Shown: positions 1-6,716 of the stretch, piece after piece
Layout: the number at the start of each line of letters is the position of its first letter
Position numbering within the stretch: position 1 is the stretch's first letter
Assembly: GCA_035252155.1 (NCBI GenBank)
Contig: DATFDL010000315.1
Coordinates: 1-15,847 of the forward strand
Reading direction: 5' to 3'
DNA length: 15,847 nt
Origin: JAICLL01 sp035252155
GTDB lineage: Bacteria; Planctomycetota; Planctomycetia; Pirellulales; JAICIG01
The notes under the pieces: model-generated
What the model was told of the DNA's origin: nothing
The model's input: only the letters and a program-made list of their open reading frames with translations
Databases searched by the model: none
Program-made: the position numbers and the translations under genes

Positions 1-141
1 AACCGATATCTTAAACCGGCACAACCGCTAACCGTCTGGGGAACAGAGCGAACCCGAATGAAAGTGCTGAACCCTAAACCCTGAACCCTGAACCCTGAAC
101 CCTGAACCCTGAACCCTTGGACGGCATCGCTCAGGCCAACA
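1..141. other. Non-coding stretch downstream of the minus-strand operon
   Basis: This is the stretch after the stop codon of the FemAB-like gene, up to the left edge. No convincing coding frame is visible. Its main content is the heptamer array at 69-117, plus a degenerate half-copy (GAACCCG) at 50-56. I looked on the minus strand for a hairpin followed by a T-run that could terminate the operon and found none. Any terminator is either factor-dependent or outside the window. Confidence 0.6.
69..117. repeat. Heptamer tandem repeat (GAACCCT)x7
   Basis: Seven uninterrupted copies of a 7-base unit fill 49 bases. Copies 1 and 3-7 read GAACCCT; copy 2 (76-82) reads AAACCCT. The complement is AGGGTTC, and the variant copy gives AGGGTTT, the same letters as the plant-type telomere unit; this is very likely coincidence. 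The array lies 25 bases past the stop codon of the FemAB-like gene. The unit is too short, and has no spacers, to be CRISPR. It is best read as a microsatellite, likely to vary in copy number by replication slippage. Confidence 0.95.
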
Positions 142-1356
142 CTACGGAATACCCCGGACGATCGGCGGGCCGATCACACGGGTGAGCCAGACTGGCAACC
201 GCTGCCAAACACGCACGCGGCGGGCGTAACGTGCGTTGTCGGGACGCATGTCGCCGACGTCGCCGCGCCGCACATAATACTGCCAGATGGCTGGGCTCGG
301 CTCGGCCCCCCACTGCCGCTTGAACCGAAACGTGCCACTGTCGATCGTGCTACGGCCGAAGTCAAAAACCTGTTGCCCGCGTTCGATCGCCCGGACCAGC
401 AGATGCCAGTACATCAGCATGTTGGCATTGGCCGAGTTGTACTGGCGCAGCGAACTGGCGCTGGGCACTTCGGTGCCGCGGTCGCCATGCACCAGCAGCG
501 CGGCCGCGATCGGCCGCGGACCATCGTAAACCACGCAAAGCTCGGCCCTGTCGCCCAACTGCCGGAGGATCGCTTCAAACAAGCGTCGGCTGTAGACGGG
601 CGTGCCCAGGTCGCGCATGTTGCGGCAGAAGACGGCGTAAAAATCGTCGAGCCGCTCCAGGCCGCCCCAGACGACCTTGAAACCCGGCTCCTGCCCCTTG
701 CGCACCTGGTTGCGCACCTTGGCCTTGAGCTGCCGCCACAGGGCGTCGGCCGAGTTGGGCAGCACCAGACGCATGTGGACCTTCGATGTCAGTTCGGCGG
801 TCAGCGCCGGGTGGTCGATGCGCTCCTCGTGCCGCAGTTCGAGGTAACGCACATCAAGCTCGTCGGCCAGTTGCACGGCGCGGTCGACCAGCGACTTCGC
901 CACTGTCGCGTCCTCGGCCACGACGCCCGCCGAATTAAGATACGGCAAGCTGACCAGAAAGCGGCCGAACAACCGGCTGCTTACGAAGGCTAGTGGTAAG
1001 CAGCCTGCGAGCTCACTGCCTTGACGAGCCGTCAGCCAATACGGTCGGTGGCCGAGGCCGTCGCGCAAGATGGACGGCCAAGCCGGAAGTTGGTGGGGGC
1101 CAAATGCGGCGGTGGGTCCAAGCAGCGTGCGGAACTGCTCGACCATCGGAGCCGCGTCGCTGACGGTGGTTTGCAGCGTCGCCTCTGTGGTGCCAAGCAG
1201 GCCGTAGGGTGGGACGAGCTTGCGAGTCCCACCATTGGCATCGAGCGCACGTGTGACAGTCATGGATGTGAAGGCCGTAGCATGGGACGAGCTTGCCGTC
1301 ATCGTAGTCATCATGCTCCGCATGATGCCGCCGACGCCTTCGGCGTCATTATCCAT
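142..1356 (-). CDS. FemAB-like acyltransferase of the XrtA/PEP-CTERM-associated type
   Basis: The protein (404 residues from this start) belongs to the GNAT-fold FemAB group. Founding members add amino acids from aminoacyl-tRNA to peptidoglycan precursors; members in exosortase/exopolysaccharide loci are thought to transfer an acyl or aminoacyl group to a polysaccharide or lipid-linked precursor in the cytoplasm. Visible signs are the basic stretch KAKVRNQVRKG (about 211-221), followed by a helical region, and the late motif FDFGRST...GTFRFKRQWGA (about 331-351), typical of the second GNAT half. It is the last gene of the operon, starting 45 bases after the carbamoyltransferase stop. The start is uncertain. 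Residues 1-60 are low complexity, and residues 42-50 are encoded by a REP-like palindrome (1208-1233). In-frame ATGs at 1323 and 1263 are alternatives, and none has a good ribosome-binding site. Family membership is secure; the substrate is unknown. Confidence 0.88.
   Translation of the reverse strand: MDNDAEGVGGIMRSMMTTMTASSSHATAFTSMTVTRALDANGGTRKLVPPYGLLGTTEATLQTTVSDAAPMVEQFRTLLGPTAAFGPHQLPAWPSILRDGLGHRPYWLTARQGSELAGCLPLAFVSSRLFGRFLVSLPYLNSAGVVAEDATVAKSLVDRAVQLADELDVRYLELRHEERIDHPALTAELTSKVHMRLVLPNSADALWRQLKAKVRNQVRKGQEPGFKVVWGGLERLDDFYAVFCRNMRDLGTPVYSRRLFEAILRQLGDRAELCVVYDGPRPIAAALLVHGDRGTEVPSASSLRQYNSANANMLMYWHLLVRAIERGQQVFDFGRSTIDSGTFRFKRQWGAEPSPAIWQYYVRRGDVGDMRPDNARYARRVRVWQRLPVWLTRVIGPPIVRGIP
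1208..1233. repeat. REP-like palindrome inside the 5' part of the FemAB-like frame
   Basis: Perfect 8-base arms GGTGGGAC (1208-1215) and GTCCCACC (1226-1233) flank a 10-base loop, GAGCTTGCGA. A second, incomplete copy of the left arm and loop (TGGGACGAGCTTGC) lies at 1283-1296, also preceded by GTAG. Duplicated short palindromes of this kind resemble dispersed intergenic repeats. Here both fall inside the predicted amino-terminal coding region. This suggests either that the real start lies further downstream or that the element inserted in frame. Confidence 0.7.
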
Positions 1357-1401
1357 GACGTCTACGATGGCCGCTTCACCACCCGATGCAAAATGAGGCG
1401 A

Positions 1402-3276
1402 TTACGCCTTCGCCGCCACCGCCTGGCGTTCGGTGCGGATTTCGGCCAACCGCGGGTGCGGCGCCAAATACGGGCCAATCGCCAGGTAATCGAGCCGCCC
1501 TTGCAAAAACGCACGAACCGCGTCGGCGGGCGAACAGACGATCGGTTCTTCGTGCATGTTGAAACTGGTGTTGATCAACACGGCTGTGCCCGTCAACTCG
1601 TGGTAACCGCGCAGAATACGATGGAAACTGGGGTTCGTGCGCTCGCTGACCAATTGCGGCCGGGCGGTGCCATCGACGTGGACCGCGGCGGGGCAGCTTC
1701 GCTTCATTTCGTCGGTGCAATCGAACGTGACCGTCATGAACTCCGAGGTTTTTTCACAACCCGAAAGATTATGAAACAGCCGGTGTGCCTCACTGGCCAG
1801 CGCGGCCGGAGCAAACGGCATGAACTCGGTGCGGCCCAACTGATGGTTCAGCCACTGATTGACTTCCGGATCGTGCGCCGGATAGAGGATCGAGCGATTG
1901 CCCAGCGCACGCGGACCATATTCCATCCGCCCGTCGAAGCGGCCCACGATGCGATCTTCGGCCAGCAACCGCACGACGGCGTCTTCGATGTCGCGCGAGC
2001 GCTCGAAAGCCACGCCCTCGGCGTCGAGGGCAGCTTCAATCTCAGCGTCGGAAAAGCCGGGACCGTAATAGACGTTTTCGACCGGGCCGTCGCAGGGCAT
2101 CGCCGCCCCGAAGGCCAGCATTGCCGCACCCGTGCCGCAGCCGCCGTCGCCCATGTTCGGGTAAATAAAGACTTCCTCGACGCCGGGGATCTCGCGAATC
2201 CGCTGGTTGAACTTGACGTTGGCGTGCACACCGCCCGACATAGCCACTTTGGTCAGCCCGGTCTGCTTCAGCCAGTAGGCCACGGTTTGTGCGCCGACTT
2301 GTTCGAGCACTCGTTGGTAGGCGGCGGCCACGTCGCGTTTGGCGAAGTGCTGGGCCAGCCCGCGCGTGAAGAAGTAATTCTGGCTGGCCCGCATCACGAT
2401 GTCGCCGTCGCAGCAGTCAAACCGCTCACGCAATGCCGGTCCGAGCACCTCGGGGTTCCCATAGGCGGCCAGACCCACGATCTTTCCCTCGTGGCGTCCG
2501 GCCCTGAAGCCGAGTCCGCTGGTGACGAACTCGTAAAACATTCCGAGCGAGTTGGGAAAGCGAAAGCGGTGCAGCAACCGAATTCCCTGGCGGCTGCCGA
2601 CGTAGACGCCGCCGCAGTTGCCCGAGCCGTAACCGTCGAACGTGATCAACAGCGCCTCGTCGAAGCCCGACGCGTAGAAGGCGTTGGCCGCGTGTGTATC
2701 GTGATGGTTGAATCGGCGCAGCTTGCCGCTCAGGCCGTACTGGGCCAGCCCTTCGGCGAGCTGCCGCGTGCGCAGGCGATGGTCGGCCACGGCCTCGCGC
2801 TGCCAATTGGCCAGGAAGCGGCGATGCGTCAGGTAATCGAGCCGTGGGTAGGTCGACACCAAGTCGTAGATCAGGCGTTTGGGCAGCGGCTTGGGCGGCA
2901 CGAATTCGTCGGACTCGCGGTCCAGCCCGTGCACGCGCAGAGTGCGATCGACGCGGTATCCCCGCCGGGCCTGCCGCATCTTGGCCAGCGACGCGGCGGT
3001 GGCCGTCGGCCGGTGGCGTTGCGCATCGCAAGAGATCGAATCTGCGATCAGTCGAGCTTCTTCGTCGCCATCGAAAAACGCATAGGCCACCACGTCGATG
3101 GAGGCGGGATCCCAGCCGGTGCGGGCCAGGCCGAGTTGCACGGCCCGATGCGGAAAGCCGTCTTGCAGCTTGACGCGCGAGAGCCGCTCTTCCGCGCAGG
3201 CGAAGACGACATGGCCGTCTTCCATGAACGACGCGGTGGCGTCTTTGTCGAGTGGACTAATTCCGAGCACACGCAT
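1402..3276 (-). CDS. Carbamoyltransferase, NodU/CmcH family
   Basis: This protein (624 residues) transfers a carbamoyl group from carbamoyl phosphate, through carbamoyl-adenylate, to a hydroxyl; NodU does this on Nod-factor sugars and CmcH/TobZ on antibiotics. Both family domains are complete. The N-terminal Kae1-like part carries HHDTHAANAF (191-200, metal-binding histidines), FDGYGSGN (213-220) and MSGGVHANVKFNQ (346-358). The C-terminal part carries GRMEYGPRALGNRSIL (449-464) and NTSFNMHEEPIV (569-580). The family's usual early GHDAS-like motif reads PLDKDATAS here. I chose ATG 3276 because MRVLGIS is the family N-terminus and GGAGGG lies 9 bases upstream; an upstream extension to 3345 is less likely. 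The first 20 bases overlap the end of the deacetylase gene, so translation is probably coupled. The likely acceptor is a hydroxyl on the polysaccharide made by this cluster; that is inferred from context. Confidence 0.95.
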   Translation of the reverse strand: MRVLGISPLDKDATASFMEDGHVVFACAEERLSRVKLQDGFPHRAVQLGLARTGWDPASIDVVAYAFFDGDEEARLIADSISCDAQRHRPTATAASLAKMRQARRGYRVDRTLRVHGLDRESDEFVPPKPLPKRLIYDLVSTYPRLDYLTHRRFLANWQREAVADHRLRTRQLAEGLAQYGLSGKLRRFNHHDTHAANAFYASGFDEALLITFDGYGSGNCGGVYVGSRQGIRLLHRFRFPNSLGMFYEFVTSGLGFRAGRHEGKIVGLAAYGNPEVLGPALRERFDCCDGDIVMRASQNYFFTRGLAQHFAKRDVAAAYQRVLEQVGAQTVAYWLKQTGLTKVAMSGGVHANVKFNQRIREIPGVEEVFIYPNMGDGGCGTGAAMLAFGAAMPCDGPVENVYYGPGFSDAEIEAALDAEGVAFERSRDIEDAVVRLLAEDRIVGRFDGRMEYGPRALGNRSILYPAHDPEVNQWLNHQLGRTEFMPFAPAALASEAHRLFHNLSGCEKTSEFMTVTFDCTDEMKRSCPAAVHVDGTARPQLVSERTNPSFHRILRGYHELTGTAVLINTSFNMHEEPIVCSPADAVRAFLQGRLDYLAIGPYLAPHPRLAEIRTERQAVAAKA

Positions 3277-4243
3277 GATATTCGCCCTCCAATTGTTGTG
3301 CGAGTTCGGTTGTGGTAACGGGAATGAACTCGGCCGTCTCCGCAAGTTTTGCGAACACGCGCTCGATGAGGCCGAAGATTCGTTGTTCGTCGCCGGCGGT
3401 CCGCGTGTACGGTCCCTTGCCGGCCATCAATGAGGAACTATGAACCGTAAAGCAAACGTGCTGCAAACCCAGCCGCTGGGCAACCGGCAACATATCGAGC
3501 ATGTGTTCGCCCAGAGGCGACTCGAAGTTCAGCCAGATGCGACGGATGAGCCGCAAGCGCTCGGCGATTCCGATCAAGTGCAGCTTGCCGAGCCAACTGT
3601 TTTCGATCAGTTCATAGCATCGCCGCCAAAAGCCCAATGGCCGGCGGTTGAACGCCAACGTGAGCGGGATTTCCCAAAGCGGCGGTTGGCCTTGCTCTGC
3701 GGGCGGCAGCCGGTTGGGCAGCAAGCCGCGCCCGCGATAATCGGGCGCGCCGTCGTCGGGCCAGGTGGTCAGCGGCAGCACCGAGGCGTCGGCCCAAAAG
3801 CTATGCCGTCGCAGAAACTCAGTGACCCGTCCGCCGCTGGAATAACGGCCGCCGCGAAAGCTGGTAGGCCGCAGGCCCAGTTCGTTGAACCGACGATAGA
3901 CCTTGCTCAGTTTCGCCGTGATCAGGTCGTCGCGAAGATTGTGCAGAAAGGTATCACGGGCGGTCGTCGACCGGGCGTCCATAATCGGCGGCGTGTTCCA
4001 AGGATGGATGTGCATGCCGATCTCGACGCCAGGCTGGCTTGCCACCTCAAGCACCGTCTGTCTGGCGCGGCATTCGTCGAGAACTGCCAGATCGACAAAG
4101 TAGGTTGGCCGGATGCCATAGCGCGAGCAGAGATTCTGAAATCTCGGCAGCGCATCGATATTGGTGACCTGCGGCCGTCCAGTCGGCCAACCGGAATCCC
4201 AGTCCCATTCTTCTTCGGTATCGACGGTTACTGTGAATCGCAT
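3257..4243 (-). CDS. Polysaccharide deacetylase (NodB-like, XrtA-associated type)
   Basis: This 328-residue carbohydrate esterase 4 type protein removes acetyl groups from N-acetylated sugars. NodB-fold motifs are visible in order: TVDTEEEWDWD (6-16) with the catalytic/metal aspartate; GMHIHPWNTPP (76-86) with the two metal-binding histidines H78 and H80; RPTSFRGGRYSSG (125-137); and FTVHSSSLMAGKGPYT (265-280) with the late catalytic histidine H268. The shift from the common TFDDG to VDTEEEW and of HSxxH to HIHPW matches the subgroup found in exopolysaccharide and exosortase loci. There is no signal peptide or membrane segment, so it should act in the cytoplasm on a precursor rather than on exported polymer. 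It starts 14 bases after the upstream glycosyltransferase and its end overlaps the carbamoyltransferase by 20 bases. The upstream ATG has no clear ribosome-binding site. Confidence 0.93.
   Translation of the reverse strand: MRFTVTVDTEEEWDWDSGWPTGRPQVTNIDALPRFQNLCSRYGIRPTYFVDLAVLDECRARQTVLEVASQPGVEIGMHIHPWNTPPIMDARSTTARDTFLHNLRDDLITAKLSKVYRRFNELGLRPTSFRGGRYSSGGRVTEFLRRHSFWADASVLPLTTWPDDGAPDYRGRGLLPNRLPPAEQGQPPLWEIPLTLAFNRRPLGFWRRCYELIENSWLGKLHLIGIAERLRLIRRIWLNFESPLGEHMLDMLPVAQRLGLQHVCFTVHSSSLMAGKGPYTRTAGDEQRIFGLIERVFAKLAETAEFIPVTTTELAQQLEGEYHACARN
3285..3290 (-). promoter_or_regulatory. Ribosome-binding site deciding the carbamoyltransferase start
   Basis: On the minus strand GGAGGG lies 9 bases before ATG 3276. 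It is the best Shine-Dalgarno match I saw in the operon. It sits inside the 3' end of the deacetylase coding sequence and supports the internal ATG over upstream in-frame starts. Confidence 0.7.
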
Positions 4244-4257
4244 GGTTTCAAGTGGGT

Positions 4258-5496
4258 TTAGCAGCCGAGAGCCTTCTTGCTACCAACGTAGGCCAGCGCC
4301 TCGTCGCAGGCTGGTTCCGGCGCGGTGAGATCGCTTGCTTCGGTGTCGCCATCAATCAGTCGTTCGAAACGTCGAGCTTTCGCCGTCCAACATTCGTCGC
4401 TCAAGCGCTGGCGGGCCAAGCGCTGACGCTCGGAAAGACCGCTCTGCAGACGGAGCTTCACGGCGTCGGCGAACTCATCAGGGCTTGTCGCGATATCCAG
4501 GCAGTCGTTCCATTCGCGCACGGAGGGCAGATCGGTCACCACCGTCGGCTTCCCCGTGGCAAGGTACTCTTTGAGCTTTAACGGCTGCATTGCACGAGTC
4601 ACCGGCGCATCGACATAGGGCATGATCAAGACGGAAGCGGCTCGTGCCAGGGCGGGCAAGTCGTCGTAGTTTTGGGCGGGGATTCGCGCAACCCGTGACG
4701 ACGCCCAGAGGCGCGGTGCCGCGTTTTGATCCGGTCCAATTAGAACGATCGTGCCGCGCTCGAGCTTGGCGGCCGTGGTGCGAACGACGTCGACGTCGAT
4801 CCGCTGGTCGATCAAGCCCCAGAAAACAATGAAGGGCGGCTCGAACCGCTCCAAGACTCTTGGCAGAGAGCTGGGCGTTTCATCCGACCATTGTCGCAAA
4901 TCGACGCCATGCGTGAGCAACAACGAATGTCGCCCCCAGCGGCCGATCCGCTCGCGCAGCACTTCGCTGACTGCGATGATGACATCGGCCCGCTCTACCA
5001 TTTCGCGCTCCATGGCATCCAAGGCCGCGTGTTCGAGCCCCGGCCATTGACTGAAATCATCGACGCAGTAATAAACCCAGCGAACCACTGGAAAAGCACC
5101 GACCAAGTCGGCTGTGATGGGCAGGGTGGTGATGGCAATCGGGGGCGCGCCAACGCGGCTAACAATTCGCCGCAACTGACGCGCCAACAAGAATCGATTG
5201 AGCCGTCGATCTCGCGAAGACCGGTACCAGGGCCACATGCGTGGGTTGTGAACTCGCAGCCCTTTGATCACCGAGGAAGCGTCGGCGGGACCGCCTCGCG
5301 CCCAATCGCTGACCTTGTGCAAGCCGCGTCTCAGTGACACCAGATCAAATCTTGGCGGCCGCATGCCGATGGTATTGACCCAATCTACGTCTCGGCCATC
5401 AACCAAACGTTTGATTAGATGTTGGCAACTTGACGGATGGCGGCCCCAGTCGTCAGCAAAGACCAGCAGCGGTGGTTTAGCTCGGGCGTCAACCAT
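4258..5496 (-). CDS. Glycosyltransferase, GT-B fold (group 1-like)
   Basis: The protein (412 residues) looks like a GT-B glycosyltransferase. The N-terminal half begins with a Rossmann-type strand (LLVFADDWGRHPSS, 10-23) and contains YYCVDDFSQWPG (142-153), as seen in TuaH-like exopolysaccharide transferases, then the linker THGVDL (195-200). The C-terminal half has FIVFWGLID (222-230), LIMPYVD (290-296) and the nucleotide-sugar-binding segment PLKLKEYLATGKPTVVTDLP (305-324). The classic EX7E pattern is loosened, with the K-x-x-E-Y form in its place. No signal peptide is visible, so it should act in the cytoplasm. Its ATG lies inside the end of the upstream glycosyltransferase gene (8-base overlap), so the two are probably translationally coupled. 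Donor and acceptor sugars cannot be read from the sequence. Confidence 0.88.
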   Translation of the reverse strand: MVDARAKPPLLVFADDWGRHPSSCQHLIKRLVDGRDVDWVNTIGMRPPRFDLVSLRRGLHKVSDWARGGPADASSVIKGLRVHNPRMWPWYRSSRDRRLNRFLLARQLRRIVSRVGAPPIAITTLPITADLVGAFPVVRWVYYCVDDFSQWPGLEHAALDAMEREMVERADVIIAVSEVLRERIGRWGRHSLLLTHGVDLRQWSDETPSSLPRVLERFEPPFIVFWGLIDQRIDVDVVRTTAAKLERGTIVLIGPDQNAAPRLWASSRVARIPAQNYDDLPALARAASVLIMPYVDAPVTRAMQPLKLKEYLATGKPTVVTDLPSVREWNDCLDIATSPDEFADAVKLRLQSGLSERQRLARQRLSDECWTAKARRFERLIDGDTEASDLTAPEPACDEALAYVGSKKALGC

Positions 5497-6673
5497 TGAG
5501 CATCTCTTCGTAAACCGCCGCGTAGCTGGCGTGCATCCGGGCTTCGGAGAAACGGTTCAGGGCATCGCCGCGAGCCGTTTCTGTCAATCGCCCGCGTAAT
5601 CGCTCAGATTCGAGCAGCCGGCAGACACTATTCGCTAATGCGGCGTCATCGCCACTGCCGACGAGCAGCCCCGTTCTATCGGCATCGATAACCTCACCGA
5701 TGCCGCCTACGTTCGTGGCTACTACGGGCACTCCGGCAGCCATGGCCTCGATTATCGTTAACGGGATACCTTCGCTGATGCTCGTTAGCCAGAAAAGATC
5801 GGCGGCGGCTAATAATGCGGGCACGTCCTGGCGAAGTCCAAGCAACCGGACAGAATGTCCCAGATGTCGTTCTGCTATTTCGCGTTCGATCTTTGGCCGT
5901 TCAGGTCCTTCGCCGACAAGCAGTAACCGGGCTTCCGGCCGCCGTTGGCAGATGCGAGCGAAGGCCCGGATCGCCGTCGCGTGGTCTTTAAGATAGTCTA
6001 AGCGCGCGACTTGGACGATCAACAACTCGTGCGGCTCGTAACCTAGCTCCCTTCGCACCGAGGCGCGACGCGCATCGCGCGGAGCGTCGTAGGGTTGAAG
6101 ATCGATACCATTGTGAATTACGCGCACGCGTTCGGCCGCAAATCCATCATTGTCGACCAACGCTTGACGCACGGCATGGCCCACGCCAAATAGGCGGTCG
6201 CCGCGACGCAACAGAATCCGATTGGCGATCATCCTCTTTTTGCGCGGGTGATCGGGGTAGTGCCGACCATGCTCCGTAAAGACGATCGGAACATTTTTCG
6301 CGAGCATCCGTGAAGCGGCCGCATAGAAAAACGGTGTGTATTGATGCGCATGCAAGAGCCTGACGCTCTCATGCCGGAGGATTCGCGCCAACCGACGCAT
6401 GCAGTGCCAATCGACTCCACCGCGGCGATGCAACACATAAACTGGAAACCCGTCGTCGCTCAACTCATGGCCGAGTGTTCCCAACTCATCCAAGCAGACA
6501 AACACAAATCGGTAGTCGCTCCTAAATTGCCGAGCTAGCCGCGCGGCCAGCACCTCGGCCCCGCCTACGACCAAACTATGTAAAAGCTGACATATCGTGG
6601 CCTGAGCGCGCACCTGTTCCCGAGGCATCGTTGAAGCCGCCCTGTTGCATACCTGGGAGTGCAATTGACTCAT
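5489..6673 (-). CDS. Glycosyltransferase family 4
   Basis: A retaining GT4 enzyme (394 residues from this start) that transfers a sugar from a nucleotide donor to a growing glycan at the cytoplasmic face of the membrane. Family marks in order are: VGGAEVLAARLARQF (donor/acceptor loop near the N-terminus); LHAHQYTPFF; FTEHGRH; the domain linker VIHNGIDLQPYD; QVARLDYLKDH; LLVGEGPERPKIE; and SEGIPLTIIEAMAAG, whose two glutamates form the EX7E signature, followed by PVVATNVGGIGEVI. I prefer ATG 6673 because GAGG lies 9 bases upstream. A TTG at 6709 and an ATG at 6628 are in-frame alternatives; the domain itself begins after 6628. It starts about 44 bases after the lyase-like gene and overlaps the next glycosyltransferase by 8 bases. 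Substrate unknown. Confidence 0.93.
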   Translation of the reverse strand: MSQLHSQVCNRAASTMPREQVRAQATICQLLHSLVVGGAEVLAARLARQFRSDYRFVFVCLDELGTLGHELSDDGFPVYVLHRRGGVDWHCMRRLARILRHESVRLLHAHQYTPFFYAAASRMLAKNVPIVFTEHGRHYPDHPRKKRMIANRILLRRGDRLFGVGHAVRQALVDNDGFAAERVRVIHNGIDLQPYDAPRDARRASVRRELGYEPHELLIVQVARLDYLKDHATAIRAFARICQRRPEARLLLVGEGPERPKIEREIAERHLGHSVRLLGLRQDVPALLAAADLFWLTSISEGIPLTIIEAMAAGVPVVATNVGGIGEVIDADRTGLLVGSGDDAALANSVCRLLESERLRGRLTETARGDALNRFSEARMHASYAAVYEEMLNG

Positions 6674-6716
6674 GGACTCAGGCCTCAAATGTCGCGATAG
6701 GGTGCTCAAAGCCTAG

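Noticed and set aside
69..117. CRISPR array or true telomere
   Set aside because: The unit is 7 bases with no spacers, and nothing else indicates a chromosome end; a simple tandem repeat explains it.
1021..3318. Long plus-strand open frame of 765 codons opposite the carbamoyltransferase
   Set aside because: It mirrors the GC-rich antisense of a gene with complete family motifs, and its translation has no domain-like features.
3440..4261. Plus-strand open frame of 273 codons opposite the deacetylase
   Set aside because: It is antisense to a gene with a full set of NodB motifs; composition is Arg/Gln/Pro rich without recognisable motifs.
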